In this document: positions 1 through 5,692 of the stretch, piece by piece
Layout of the letters: every line of letters begins with the position of its first letter
Numbering within the stretch: position 1 is the first letter of the stretch
Origin: Dehalococcoidia bacterium
GTDB taxonomy: Bacteria; Chloroflexota; Dehalococcoidia; Lucifugimonadales; JAGWBF01
Direction: 5' to 3'
Assembly (NCBI GenBank): GCA_021296025.1
Contig: JAGWBF010000045.1
Span: forward strand, 15,004-23,747
Length of the DNA: 8,744 nucleotides
Notes under the pieces: generated by a model
What the model saw: the letters and a program-made list of their open reading frames with translations, nothing else
Told to the model about the DNA's origin: nothing
Database searches by the model: none
Position numbers and translations under genes: made by a program

Positions 1-533
1 CCTCTCACCTTGGGGACGATGCAGTAGGCGCACACCTGGTCGCACCCCTCCTGTATCTTGATCATGGAGCGGGTCCTGCGGGTACTGGTATGGGGCCGGC
101 TTGTCGGGCTGACCGTTCCCGACGAGGTCCCCGGCACGAGGCGAAGTGGTCTAGCACCTTGGGAAAAGATGTCCATCACCCTTTCGACCATGTGTTCCTT
201 GTCCGGGTTGCTTACCACAAGATGGCTGCTGCCCAGGCTCGCCAGTTCCTGCGGCGCCCGGTGGGCATAGCAGCCCGTTGCGACAACCAAGGTCCCGGGG
301 TTGCGTCGTCGGGCGGAGTTCAACGCCTGCCTGGCCTTGGCGTCGGCGGTGTGGGTAACCGTGCAGGTGTTGACAACATAAACGTCGGGGGAGTCTGCCG
401 GTCCCACACCCCCGAAGCCTGCTTCTACGACCCGTTGGGCCATAGTCTCGCTGTCGGCCTGGTTCAGCTTGCATCCATGGGTCTGAAAGGCAACGGTGCC
501 TATCTTGGAACTACCGGTCCCTGTAGGGCTCAT
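1..533 (-). CDS. mtaB: tRNA t6A37 methylthiotransferase MtaB (N-terminal part, cut by window edge)
   Basis: Radical SAM methylthiotransferase that converts N6-threonylcarbamoyladenosine at position 37 of ANN-decoding tRNAs to its 2-methylthio form. Only the first 177 codons are present; the C-terminal radical SAM core and TRAM domain lie beyond base 1. The N-terminal UPF0004 domain shows its three cluster cysteines: C21 in THGCKLNQADSE, C57 in VNTCTVTHTADAKARQ and C88 in ATGCYA. The radical SAM cluster motif CDQVCAYC is at C164/C168/C171, just after RTRSMIKIQEG. The HGCKLNQ and CTVTHTAD wording fits MtaB better than MiaB or RimO (family knowledge). The ATG at 533 has a modest GAAGG about 9 nt upstream. 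The gene begins 37 nt after the PAP2 gene and probably shares its transcript. Confidence 0.93.
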   Translation of the reverse strand, partial: MSPTGTGSSKIGTVAFQTHGCKLNQADSETMAQRVVEAGFGGVGPADSPDVYVVNTCTVTHTADAKARQALNSARRRNPGTLVVATGCYAHRAPQELASLGSSHLVVSNPDKEHMVERVMDIFSQGARPLRLVPGTSSGTVSPTSRPHTSTRRTRSMIKIQEGCDQVCAYCIVPKVR

Positions 534-570
534 GGAAGAAAGCCTTCGCTGGCTGGCGCCTGGAGGGCCA

Positions 571-1524
571 CTAGGTGCGCCTTTGAGGACTTTCGGACTG
601 GTCGGTCAGTGGGAATGGGAAGGGGGTGTCCCCGCAGCTCTTTAGAGACTCCCTGTAGGCTGATTCCCTTCGAGAGGAATCTGAGGAGAATGGCTGAAAG
701 TCATCCTGGGGGCTAGGGGTCGAGTTCTTCAGGTGCTCCGCAGCCAGAGAGACTCGAAGCTTTGCCTGCACCAACCAAGGTGGCTGCTCGTCATTTATTC
801 TCCGGGCGTAGGCGTAAACCCCAAAGGATGCGGCAATGACAGCCCCACCACCTATAGCGTCCAGGATGTAGTGGTTGCCGGTGATAGTTATGGCGAAGAA
901 TGTCACCGTGGGATAGATGACCCCAAAGGGCCTGATCCAGGGGTTCTTGGTCCTAAGGAACATAACGCCAAACAGCACCGTCCAGGCAAAGTGCAGGCTG
1001 GGCATGGCGGCGAAGGCGTTGTAGTACACCTGCATCTCCCGGCTGCCGTACCATGTGGGGCCAAACCGCTGAATTGTGTCTATGAACCCCAGATCCCCCA
1101 AGTACCTGGGAGGCGCCAGCGGGAAGGCCGCGTACAGGATAAGGGCCAGCACAAAGCTTATCAGGATGATGTTGCGGTAGTAGATGTACCTATCGTGGCT
1201 GAATATGTAGAGGATCACACCGGTGGCGATGATGATGGGCCAGAAGGTGACTATGTAGGCCCAGTTCAGGATGATGACGACCGCCTTCGCCGACTTTATT
1301 GCCCACGATTGCCACTCCAGCTCCCACAGGAGCCCCAATGCCCCCTCGATAGTGACGACCCTGGCCGCGTTTTCAAAAGCGGTCAGTTCGATATTGGGGA
1401 TAAGGTACTTCCGGATGAACATGTAGAGGAAATATGCCCCGACGAGCAGGGTCAATTCCCGGAGGTGCTTCAGGACTTCCCAGCGCTCCATCAGCGAAGC
1501 CAGGGTGGAGCGCCTAGTCATCAC
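571..1524 (-). CDS. PAP2-superfamily membrane phosphatase/transferase (Aur1/inositolphosphotransferase type)
   Basis: Integral membrane protein of 317 aa with the three PAP2 motifs in the PAP2_3 (inositolphosphotransferase-like) arrangement: APPRYL at 137-142, MPSLH at 174-178 and GNHYILD at 216-222. By family analogy H178 and H218 plus D222 form the phosphotransfer site. Hydrophobic stretches near 25-37, 80-108 (probably two spans), 118-134, 178-190, 200-214 and 223-239 suggest about six membrane helices. The tail from about 245 is hydrophilic and rich in Ser, Pro and Arg. Such enzymes cleave or transfer lipid phosphate headgroups; the substrate here cannot be read from sequence. The start is GTG at 1524 or ATG one codon later (1521); an AGGA at 1531-1534 serves either. 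It overlaps the end of the radical SAM gene by 11 nt, so translational coupling is likely. Confidence 0.88.
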   Translation of the reverse strand: MMTRRSTLASLMERWEVLKHLRELTLLVGAYFLYMFIRKYLIPNIELTAFENAARVVTIEGALGLLWELEWQSWAIKSAKAVVIILNWAYIVTFWPIIIATGVILYIFSHDRYIYYRNIILISFVLALILYAAFPLAPPRYLGDLGFIDTIQRFGPTWYGSREMQVYYNAFAAMPSLHFAWTVLFGVMFLRTKNPWIRPFGVIYPTVTFFAITITGNHYILDAIGGGAVIAASFGVYAYARRINDEQPPWLVQAKLRVSLAAEHLKNSTPSPQDDFQPFSSDSSRRESAYRESLKSCGDTPFPFPLTDQSESPQRRT

Positions 1525-2755
1525 TATCGTTCCTGGCTGCCTCTGGCACCGTATCCGGAGTTGACATTCCCTGGGGATGGAAGCCGTTCGAAGGAGTTGG
1601 GGCAGCGGCAGCCCGTGGGTCAGCGAGTTCTCTTTGAGTCGCTGCCTTGCTTCCCAGGTAGACGCTGCAGGTCAAGCACCCAACTTGCTGCTCGGGCAGG
1701 GGGCCCTTCTTAAACAGCCGCCTGGCGGACAGGTAATGGTTGTTGTTCCATATTGTCTTGACGGAGTCGCTCTTTACGCTTCCAAAATCATCGGATGCAT
1801 CGGTCAGGTAGCAGCATGGAGCGTAACCTCCATCCCAGTTCACCACGGCGCTGCGCCAGAGACGCCAGCAGCGGTCTCCATCCTCGTGGTAAGGCTTCTC
1901 CAGGGGGTTTTCCCTGTCCTTCCAGCCTTCTCCCACGGGGAGCCATTTCCTGGCCAGGGATTCATCGCCGGTGCCGTGGGGAAAGTCCACCCGCTTGAAG
2001 ACTATATTGTCCACTCCCAGGTCGGCGGCCATCCGCTTGGCTTCGGAGATCTGCGCCTCGTTCTGTTTCATCACGATGTATTGCCACTCCAGGTAAGGCG
2101 TGGAAGAACCCAGCTCTCGGCGCTTCTCTGTTATCAGCTTGACATTGTCCAGCACCCTGTCCAGGTGGCCTCCTACCCGGTAGACCTCGTAGACGTCTTG
2201 GGTGGTCCCATCCAGGGATATGATAAGGACGTCCAGGCCAGACTGGACCAGTTCTTCGACCATGGAGGGGGTCAGGGGTTTGTTCAGATTGGAGCTCATG
2301 ATGGTGGCGATGTTGGCTTGGTGGGCGCAGGCAACGTACTTCGCAATATCCTTATTCAGGAAGGGCTCGCCCCAGCTGTACAGGCTTAGCCAGATGCAAT
2401 AGTCCTTGATCTGCTGGACTACGTCCTGAAACATGGAGAAGGACATCACACCCTTGTCCCGATGTACCGTTCCCAAGCCTGTGTGGCAGAGAGGGCACTT
2501 GAGCTGGCAGATGTTGGTGGTATCGATCTCCCACTCGTATGGGGAGCCCCAAACCTTGGCGCGGCCGAGGCGCAGCTGGACTTCCACCCGGGCAAAGTTG
2601 AACAGCTTACGCAGGCTCCAGTAGCGAAGCGCCAGGGAGAAGCGTTGATTGGCGCGCCCAGCAGCCATGGCGCTTATAACAGAGCGGTTTACCTGGAGAG
2701 CGCGTTCGGCAGTCCAAGCCGACCGTAGGAGCAGGGATTCAGCCAGCTTCAGCAT
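1514..2755 (-). CDS. radical SAM/SPASM domain protein
   Basis: A 413-aa radical SAM enzyme. The [4Fe-4S] motif CQLKCPLC gives C83/C87/C90 after the usual beta-strand WEIDTTNIC. A GGEP-like SAM-binding motif, SWGEPFLNKD, is at 127-136, and IISLDG at 178-183 follows. The C-terminal SPASM/twitch region has C296 (DRCWRLW), C314-C315 (GGYAPCCYL), an FGSVKSDSVKTIWNN segment typical of SPASM proteins, and C360/C363 (CLTC), enough to bind auxiliary cluster(s). About 40 Ala/Pro-rich residues follow. Relatives include peptide-maturing anaerobic sulfatase-type enzymes and many uncharacterised proteins in envelope or sugar clusters, so the substrate is unknown. No precursor-peptide gene is evident nearby. 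The ATG at 2755 is preceded two codons earlier by an in-frame TAG, which fixes this start; the Shine-Dalgarno is weak (GAGA). First gene of the leftward group. Confidence 0.9.
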   Translation of the reverse strand: MLKLAESLLLRSAWTAERALQVNRSVISAMAAGRANQRFSLALRYWSLRKLFNFARVEVQLRLGRAKVWGSPYEWEIDTTNICQLKCPLCHTGLGTVHRDKGVMSFSMFQDVVQQIKDYCIWLSLYSWGEPFLNKDIAKYVACAHQANIATIMSSNLNKPLTPSMVEELVQSGLDVLIISLDGTTQDVYEVYRVGGHLDRVLDNVKLITEKRRELGSSTPYLEWQYIVMKQNEAQISEAKRMAADLGVDNIVFKRVDFPHGTGDESLARKWLPVGEGWKDRENPLEKPYHEDGDRCWRLWRSAVVNWDGGYAPCCYLTDASDDFGSVKSDSVKTIWNNNHYLSARRLFKKGPLPEQQVGCLTCSVYLGSKAATQRELADPRAAAAPTPSNGFHPQGMSTPDTVPEAARNDSDD

Positions 2756-2878
2756 TGTTCTCTAGGGGATGCAAAGTTCGGGCAAGGTGGTCCATGTCAG
2801 CTAATTCCCGACGATCTCCACATGACTGGTTGTGTTGCCTGCATGGGTCCTCGAGCCGGGGTTTAAGGACTTCCCTGT

Positions 2879-2890
2879 GCTCCATGGAGC
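2879..2890. repeat. 12-bp perfect palindrome in the leftward leader region
   Basis: GCTCCATGGAGC reads identically on both strands. It lies about 20-30 nt downstream of the predicted leftward start site, inside the otherwise featureless 2756-3046 gap. It could be an operator or chance. Apart from this palindrome and the two promoters, I see no gene or stable RNA structure in that gap. Confidence 0.4.
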
Positions 2891-2915
2891 GTAGCTGGAT
2901 CTCATGTTGGCAGGT

Positions 2916-2945
2916 AGTGTACTTTGGCCCCCAATAGGGTGTCAA
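2916..2945 (-). promoter_or_regulatory. candidate sigma70-type promoter for the leftward radical SAM/PAP2/mtaB group
   Basis: On the minus strand a perfect -35 TTGACA (plus positions 2940-2945) is followed after 18 bp by TACACT (2916-2921), four of six matches to TATAAT. Transcription would start near 2909, giving a leader of about 150 nt before the radical SAM start at 2755. Prediction by eye only; no closer promoter was convincing. Confidence 0.4.
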
Positions 2946-2970
2946 CGCAAACGGTTCCTACTTGCTCAGT

Positions 2971-3000
2971 TTTACCCTCCTGTAACCCTTTAGATATAAT
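2971..3000 (+). promoter_or_regulatory. sigma70-type promoter for the VOC-family gene
   Basis: A perfect -10 TATAAT (2995-3000) with TTTACC (2971-2976, four of six matches to TTGACA) 18 bp upstream. The predicted transcription start near 3007 leaves a leader of about 40 nt before the ATG at 3047, a normal arrangement. It diverges from the leftward promoter at 2916-2945. Confidence 0.6.
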
Positions 3001-3035
3001 GGGTCGCAGACAGAAAACTGACGGAGTGGCCCGGT

Positions 3036-3041
3036 AGGAGG
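3036..3041 (+). promoter_or_regulatory. strong Shine-Dalgarno site (AGGAGG)
   Basis: A full consensus AGGAGG sits 5 nt before the ATG at 3047. It selects that start over the overlapping out-of-frame ATG at 3042. Confidence 0.75.
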
Positions 3042-3046
3042 ATGCT

Positions 3047-3433
3047 ATGGCAGTCGATGGACTGAAGCTGAACAGCGTTAACCATGTAGTAACAATGGTC
3101 TCGGACACCAAGCGAAGCATGGAGTTCTACTGCGATTTCCTGGGATTTGAGCACATACCCAGCCAAGTCGATAACCCGAACATCACATGGCTCGTTCTCC
3201 CCAACGGGGTGATGCTCCACCTGATAGAGACGGAGGAGGCTCCGGCCAAGCCAGACAATATTCACCACGCCTTCGAAGTGGCGAACTTCGACAGTGCCGC
3301 AACGGCTGTGGAAGGGCATGGCATAGTTATTGAGAGGTCCGGTGTGCGCCACGATGGGCAGAGGTTCATGTTTTTCAGGGACCCCGACGGCAATCGAGTA
3401 GAGCTCTGCACCCCATCGGGATTCGGGAGTTAG
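3047..3433 (+). CDS. VOC (glyoxalase/dioxygenase-fold) family protein
   Basis: A small 128-aa protein of the vicinal oxygen chelate superfamily, built of two beta-alpha-beta-beta-beta modules. Candidate metal ligands are in the expected places: H13 (NHVVTMVSD), H58 (MLHLIE), H73 or H74 (NIHHAFEV) and E119 (DGNRVEL), the last following the family signature FFRDPDGNRVEL. These positions match the glyoxalase I/epimerase/fosfomycin-resistance type, in which a divalent metal is held by four His/Glu residues. Sequence alone does not tell lactoylglutathione lyase, methylmalonyl-CoA epimerase or another reaction apart. It has its own promoter and a strong ribosome site, with no operon partner. The downstream VapBC promoter begins 36 nt after its stop codon. 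Confidence 0.88.
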   Translation: MAVDGLKLNSVNHVVTMVSDTKRSMEFYCDFLGFEHIPSQVDNPNITWLVLPNGVMLHLIETEEAPAKPDNIHHAFEVANFDSAATAVEGHGIVIERSGVRHDGQRFMFFRDPDGNRVELCTPSGFGS

Positions 3434-3469
3434 AGGTTTTCGGGCCCGGGTTGATCACTTGCTAACATC

Positions 3470-3498
3470 TTGGCATCAAAGTTTTAATATGCTATGAT
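3470..3498 (+). promoter_or_regulatory. vapBC promoter, apparently leaderless
   Basis: TTGGCA (3470-3475) and TATGAT (3493-3498) are separated by an ideal 17 bp. Transcription would start about 7 nt downstream, at or next to the A of the ATG at 3505. No Shine-Dalgarno sequence precedes that ATG, which agrees with a leaderless mRNA. Confidence 0.6.
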
Positions 3499-3501
3499 GC
3501 C
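3472..3501. promoter_or_regulatory. candidate VapB autoregulatory operator (inverted repeat GGCATCA/TGATGCC)
   Basis: GGCATCA (3472-3478) is mirrored exactly by TGATGCC (3495-3501) with a 16-bp AT-rich centre. The arms are spaced by about two helical turns and overlap the -35 and -10 elements. Ribbon-helix-helix antitoxins commonly bind such repeats to repress their own operon. That role is inferred here from position and symmetry. Confidence 0.55.
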
Positions 3502-3504
3502 TCT

Positions 3505-3768
3505 ATGAGAACCACACTGACCATAGATGACGATATAGCCGATGCCCTCAAGGAACAGGCCAGGCTTCAAGACCGGCCGTTCAAGCAGGTTGTGAATGAC
3601 ATGCTGCGCCGCGGGTTGTCACCGGCTGCAGTGAGGGAACCGGTCCCCGAATACCGTATAGTCCCCAATTCCAGCCAGCTCATCCAGGGAGTGGACCCTT
3701 TGAAGCTCAATCAGCTTGACGACGAGCTGCAGGCCGGGGAGACGGCGTCGCGACCGGTCCAAGGGTGA
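3505..3768 (+). CDS. vapB: VapB-type antitoxin, ribbon-helix-helix
   Basis: An 87-aa antitoxin. The N-terminal 36 residues form a ribbon-helix-helix DNA-binding unit: strand TTLTID (3-8), helix DDIADALKEQARLQ (9-22) and helix PFKQVVNDMLRRGL (25-38). The C-terminal half (about 45-87, with VPEYRIVPNSSQLIQGVDPLKLNQLDDEL) is the usual flexible toxin-wrapping segment. It should neutralise the PIN toxin encoded directly downstream and repress the operon through the inverted repeat overlapping its promoter. The ATG is placed at the predicted transcription start with no ribosome site, suggesting leaderless translation. Its stop codon overlaps the toxin start as GTGA. Confidence 0.88.
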   Translation: MRTTLTIDDDIADALKEQARLQDRPFKQVVNDMLRRGLSPAAVREPVPEYRIVPNSSQLIQGVDPLKLNQLDDELQAGETASRPVQG

Positions 3769-4190
3769 TCGTTCCTGACCTTAACCTCCTGGTCTATGCC
3801 CACAATACGGGGGCGCCCTTCCACGAGAGGGCCAAAGAGTGGTGGGAAGACCTTATCAACGGCCAGGAACGGGTTGGTGTGCCGTGGGCTGTGGTGACCG
3901 GGTTCGTCCGCCTAATGACCCACCCCAGGGTGCTCACCAGTCCGGTTGCTCCTTCTGTAGCGATGAGCTACGTCAGTGAGTGGTTCAGTTTCCCTCACGT
4001 TGCCCGGCTAAACCCAGGCAGTAACCACCTGTCTTATTTTCGCCAGAACCTGATCGACGCGGGCGTCGGAGGGAACCTGGTGACCGACTGTCACATCGCT
4101 GCCCTGGCGATGGAGTACCAAGCCGAGCTTCACTCCAACGACACCGACTTCAGCCGGTTTTCCGGCTTACGTTGGCGCAATCCCCTCTGA
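3765..4190 (+). CDS. vapC: VapC-type PIN-domain toxin ribonuclease
   Basis: A 141-aa PIN-domain endoribonuclease, the toxin of the pair. The acidic metal site is visible: D5 (PDLNLLVYA), D108 (VTDCHIAALA), then D126 and D128 (SNDTDFSRFSGL). The segments HERAKEWW (20-27), VTGFVRLMTHPRVL (44-57) and the ending RFSGLRWRNPL mark the mycobacterial-type PIN family (the TIGR00028 group, from memory). That group has Arg at the 49 position, where many VapC proteins carry a second acidic residue. VapC toxins cleave tRNA or rRNA; the target here is unknown. The GTG at 3765 overlaps the antitoxin stop in a 4-nt GTGA, so the two are translationally coupled. The stop lies 12 nt from the end of the convergent lipoprotein gene, with no visible hairpin terminator between. 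Confidence 0.9.
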   Translation: MIVPDLNLLVYAHNTGAPFHERAKEWWEDLINGQERVGVPWAVVTGFVRLMTHPRVLTSPVAPSVAMSYVSEWFSFPHVARLNPGSNHLSYFRQNLIDAGVGGNLVTDCHIAALAMEYQAELHSNDTDFSRFSGLRWRNPL

Positions 4191-4202
4191 CCCGAGACTG
4201 TT

Positions 4203-5555
4203 TCAGTTCCACGACCAGAAAGCGATGCGTCCGGATGCTACTTCTTGCGGGACCGCACCCTCTTTGGCTTCCAAGACGTAAACCTTAGGACCTTGGGGAG
4301 AGCCCCCGTTCGTACCGGAGGAGTGTCTCTGCAGTTCTCCCGTGAAGACGATGTGCCGGCTGTCCGGGGACCAGATGGAGTGGGACAGCGCATACTGGTC
4401 GAAGAAGGTCAGGGCTGTCAGAAGGTCTGCCGAAGGTAGAAACTCAGCCACAACAACCGGTGGGCCTTCATCCCGGTCGGCCAGCTTCCAGGCGAAGCTG
4501 CGGCGTTCCGGGTCGAACACCACGTAGATGAGCTTCCGGCCGTCGGGAGACCAGAAGAATGCTAGTAGGCCTTCATCTGCCAGGATCCGAGGTGCTCCTC
4601 CTCCAGTCCCAATAAGGAACAGACGGTCATACTGGCCGCTTCCTGGTTGGTCTGTGTCCGCAACAGCCAACTCCTCACCCGTGGGTGAAAGCATAAAGGC
4701 GGCAAGTCTGCCCACATCGGCCAAATAGCGAGGCCTGACCTCGGCATCATCTAACGCGGCGGCATACAGGGCATTGCTCCCATCCCACGAACCCGTGTAG
4801 TAAACGGTGCGGCCATCATGGGATAGCGCCGGAACACGGAACCCTGACCCGGCGAAGTCCAGGGGAACCGGGCTGGGCATCTCCGACCCAACCTGGGGCC
4901 CGGGCAGGTGAAGCAAATCGTTTTGTCGGCGTATCAGCAGCGCTCCAGGCTCCCGTGCCCACGAATAGTATATCGGCGACCCTACCGCGATCTGGGCAGA
5001 TGCTGACTCCCCTAGGGAGGGTGCGAGAAACAAGGAAAGGTGCCGCCGCGTGGTCGCCAGAAAGGCGAGGTAGCTGCTGTCGGGGGACCAGTACATGTAG
5101 TGGGGCGCTCCTTGGGCCACCTGGATGGTGCTGGGCTCGTTCTCATAAACCCGTTTGGAGACCCCCGAAGAGGCGTCGATAATCTCCAGGGCAAGCTGGG
5201 CGGAATCTTCCCTTAAGTTGACCCGTGATGCAGCCAGCCTGGTGCCGTCGGGCGACCAAGTCGGCCAGGTGTAGAAGGTCTGATTGTCGGCAGCCTGGGC
5301 TAGGATGGGCCCCGCGCCTCCAACTCGGAGCTCACTCCGCGTCAGGCGACGCGGGTCGCTGCCATCGGGATTGATGGTGGCGATGTTCCCGTCGTCGGTA
5401 ACGTAGGCGATGCGATTGACCATGGTTGACTGGGACTGCTCCACGTTTTCCGGGACTTGATGGTCCCTTGAAGGAGCTTCGCTGGGGGTGTTTCTGTCGG
5501 AGGATGCTCCGCCCCCACACGCTGCAAGAAGGGCTATCACCCCCGCCAGGCCCAA
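4203..5555 (-). CDS. TolB/WD40-like beta-propeller lipoprotein (start unresolved)
   Basis: Predicted exported lipoprotein of at least 450 aa. The lipobox LLAAC ends at C13 and is followed by a Ser/Gly/Pro-rich linker to about 45. From there repeated blade motifs run to the C-terminus: NPDGSDPRRLT (62-72), WSPDGTRLA (100-108), WSPDSSYLAF (156-165), LSHDGRTVYYT (244-254), LSPTGEELAV (289-298), WSPDGRKLIYV (335-345) and WSPDSRHIVF (395-404). This is the TolB-type propeller fold, usually a surface or periplasmic binding scaffold; its partner is unknown. The TTG at 5555 yields a signal peptide too short and lacking positive charge. In-frame codons upstream encode HKAKLGRAPGWLLGLAG, a proper signal n-region, but offer only a CTG (5621) before a stop. 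The true start is probably upstream. Confidence 0.82.
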   Translation of the reverse strand: MGLAGVIALLAACGGGASSDRNTPSEAPSRDHQVPENVEQSQSTMVNRIAYVTDDGNIATINPDGSDPRRLTRSELRVGGAGPILAQAADNQTFYTWPTWSPDGTRLAASRVNLREDSAQLALEIIDASSGVSKRVYENEPSTIQVAQGAPHYMYWSPDSSYLAFLATTRRHLSLFLAPSLGESASAQIAVGSPIYYSWAREPGALLIRRQNDLLHLPGPQVGSEMPSPVPLDFAGSGFRVPALSHDGRTVYYTGSWDGSNALYAAALDDAEVRPRYLADVGRLAAFMLSPTGEELAVADTDQPGSGQYDRLFLIGTGGGAPRILADEGLLAFFWSPDGRKLIYVVFDPERRSFAWKLADRDEGPPVVVAEFLPSADLLTALTFFDQYALSHSIWSPDSRHIVFTGELQRHSSGTNGGSPQGPKVYVLEAKEGAVPQEVASGRIAFWSWN

Positions 5556-5692
5556 GAGCCACCCGGGGGCTCTTCCAAGCTTAGCCTTGTGCCGATGATT
5601 TTCTAAGACACATCTCCACAGTCCGTGTGGGAGCCTTCACGCCATCGTCGAGAGCCGGGAGAGAGATGGAGCCCGCTATCAGAAAGCAGAGA

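Noticed and set aside
90..716. Plus-strand open frame opposite mtaB
   Set aside because: The minus strand encodes unmistakable MtaB motifs, and the plus translation resembles nothing.
733..1713. Long plus-strand open frame (326 codons) opposite the PAP2 gene
   Set aside because: It is antisense to a protein with clear PAP2 motifs, has no recognisable domain, and its low-complexity translation (runs of D, G, V, P, Q) is typical of a shadow frame in GC-rich DNA.
1577..2389. Plus-strand open frame (270 codons) opposite the radical SAM gene
   Set aside because: Antisense shadow of a gene with intact cluster-binding cysteines; no ribosome site or family resemblance.
2739..2945. Small minus-strand frame (68 codons) in the gap upstream of the radical SAM gene, considered as a RiPP-like precursor peptide
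   Set aside because: It starts on a GTG inside the predicted -35 box, has no leader/core pattern or ribosome site, and runs into the radical SAM start in a different frame.
3441..3448. CGGGCCCG palindrome after the VOC gene as a terminator
   Set aside because: Too short to form a stable hairpin with a loop, and no T-run follows it.
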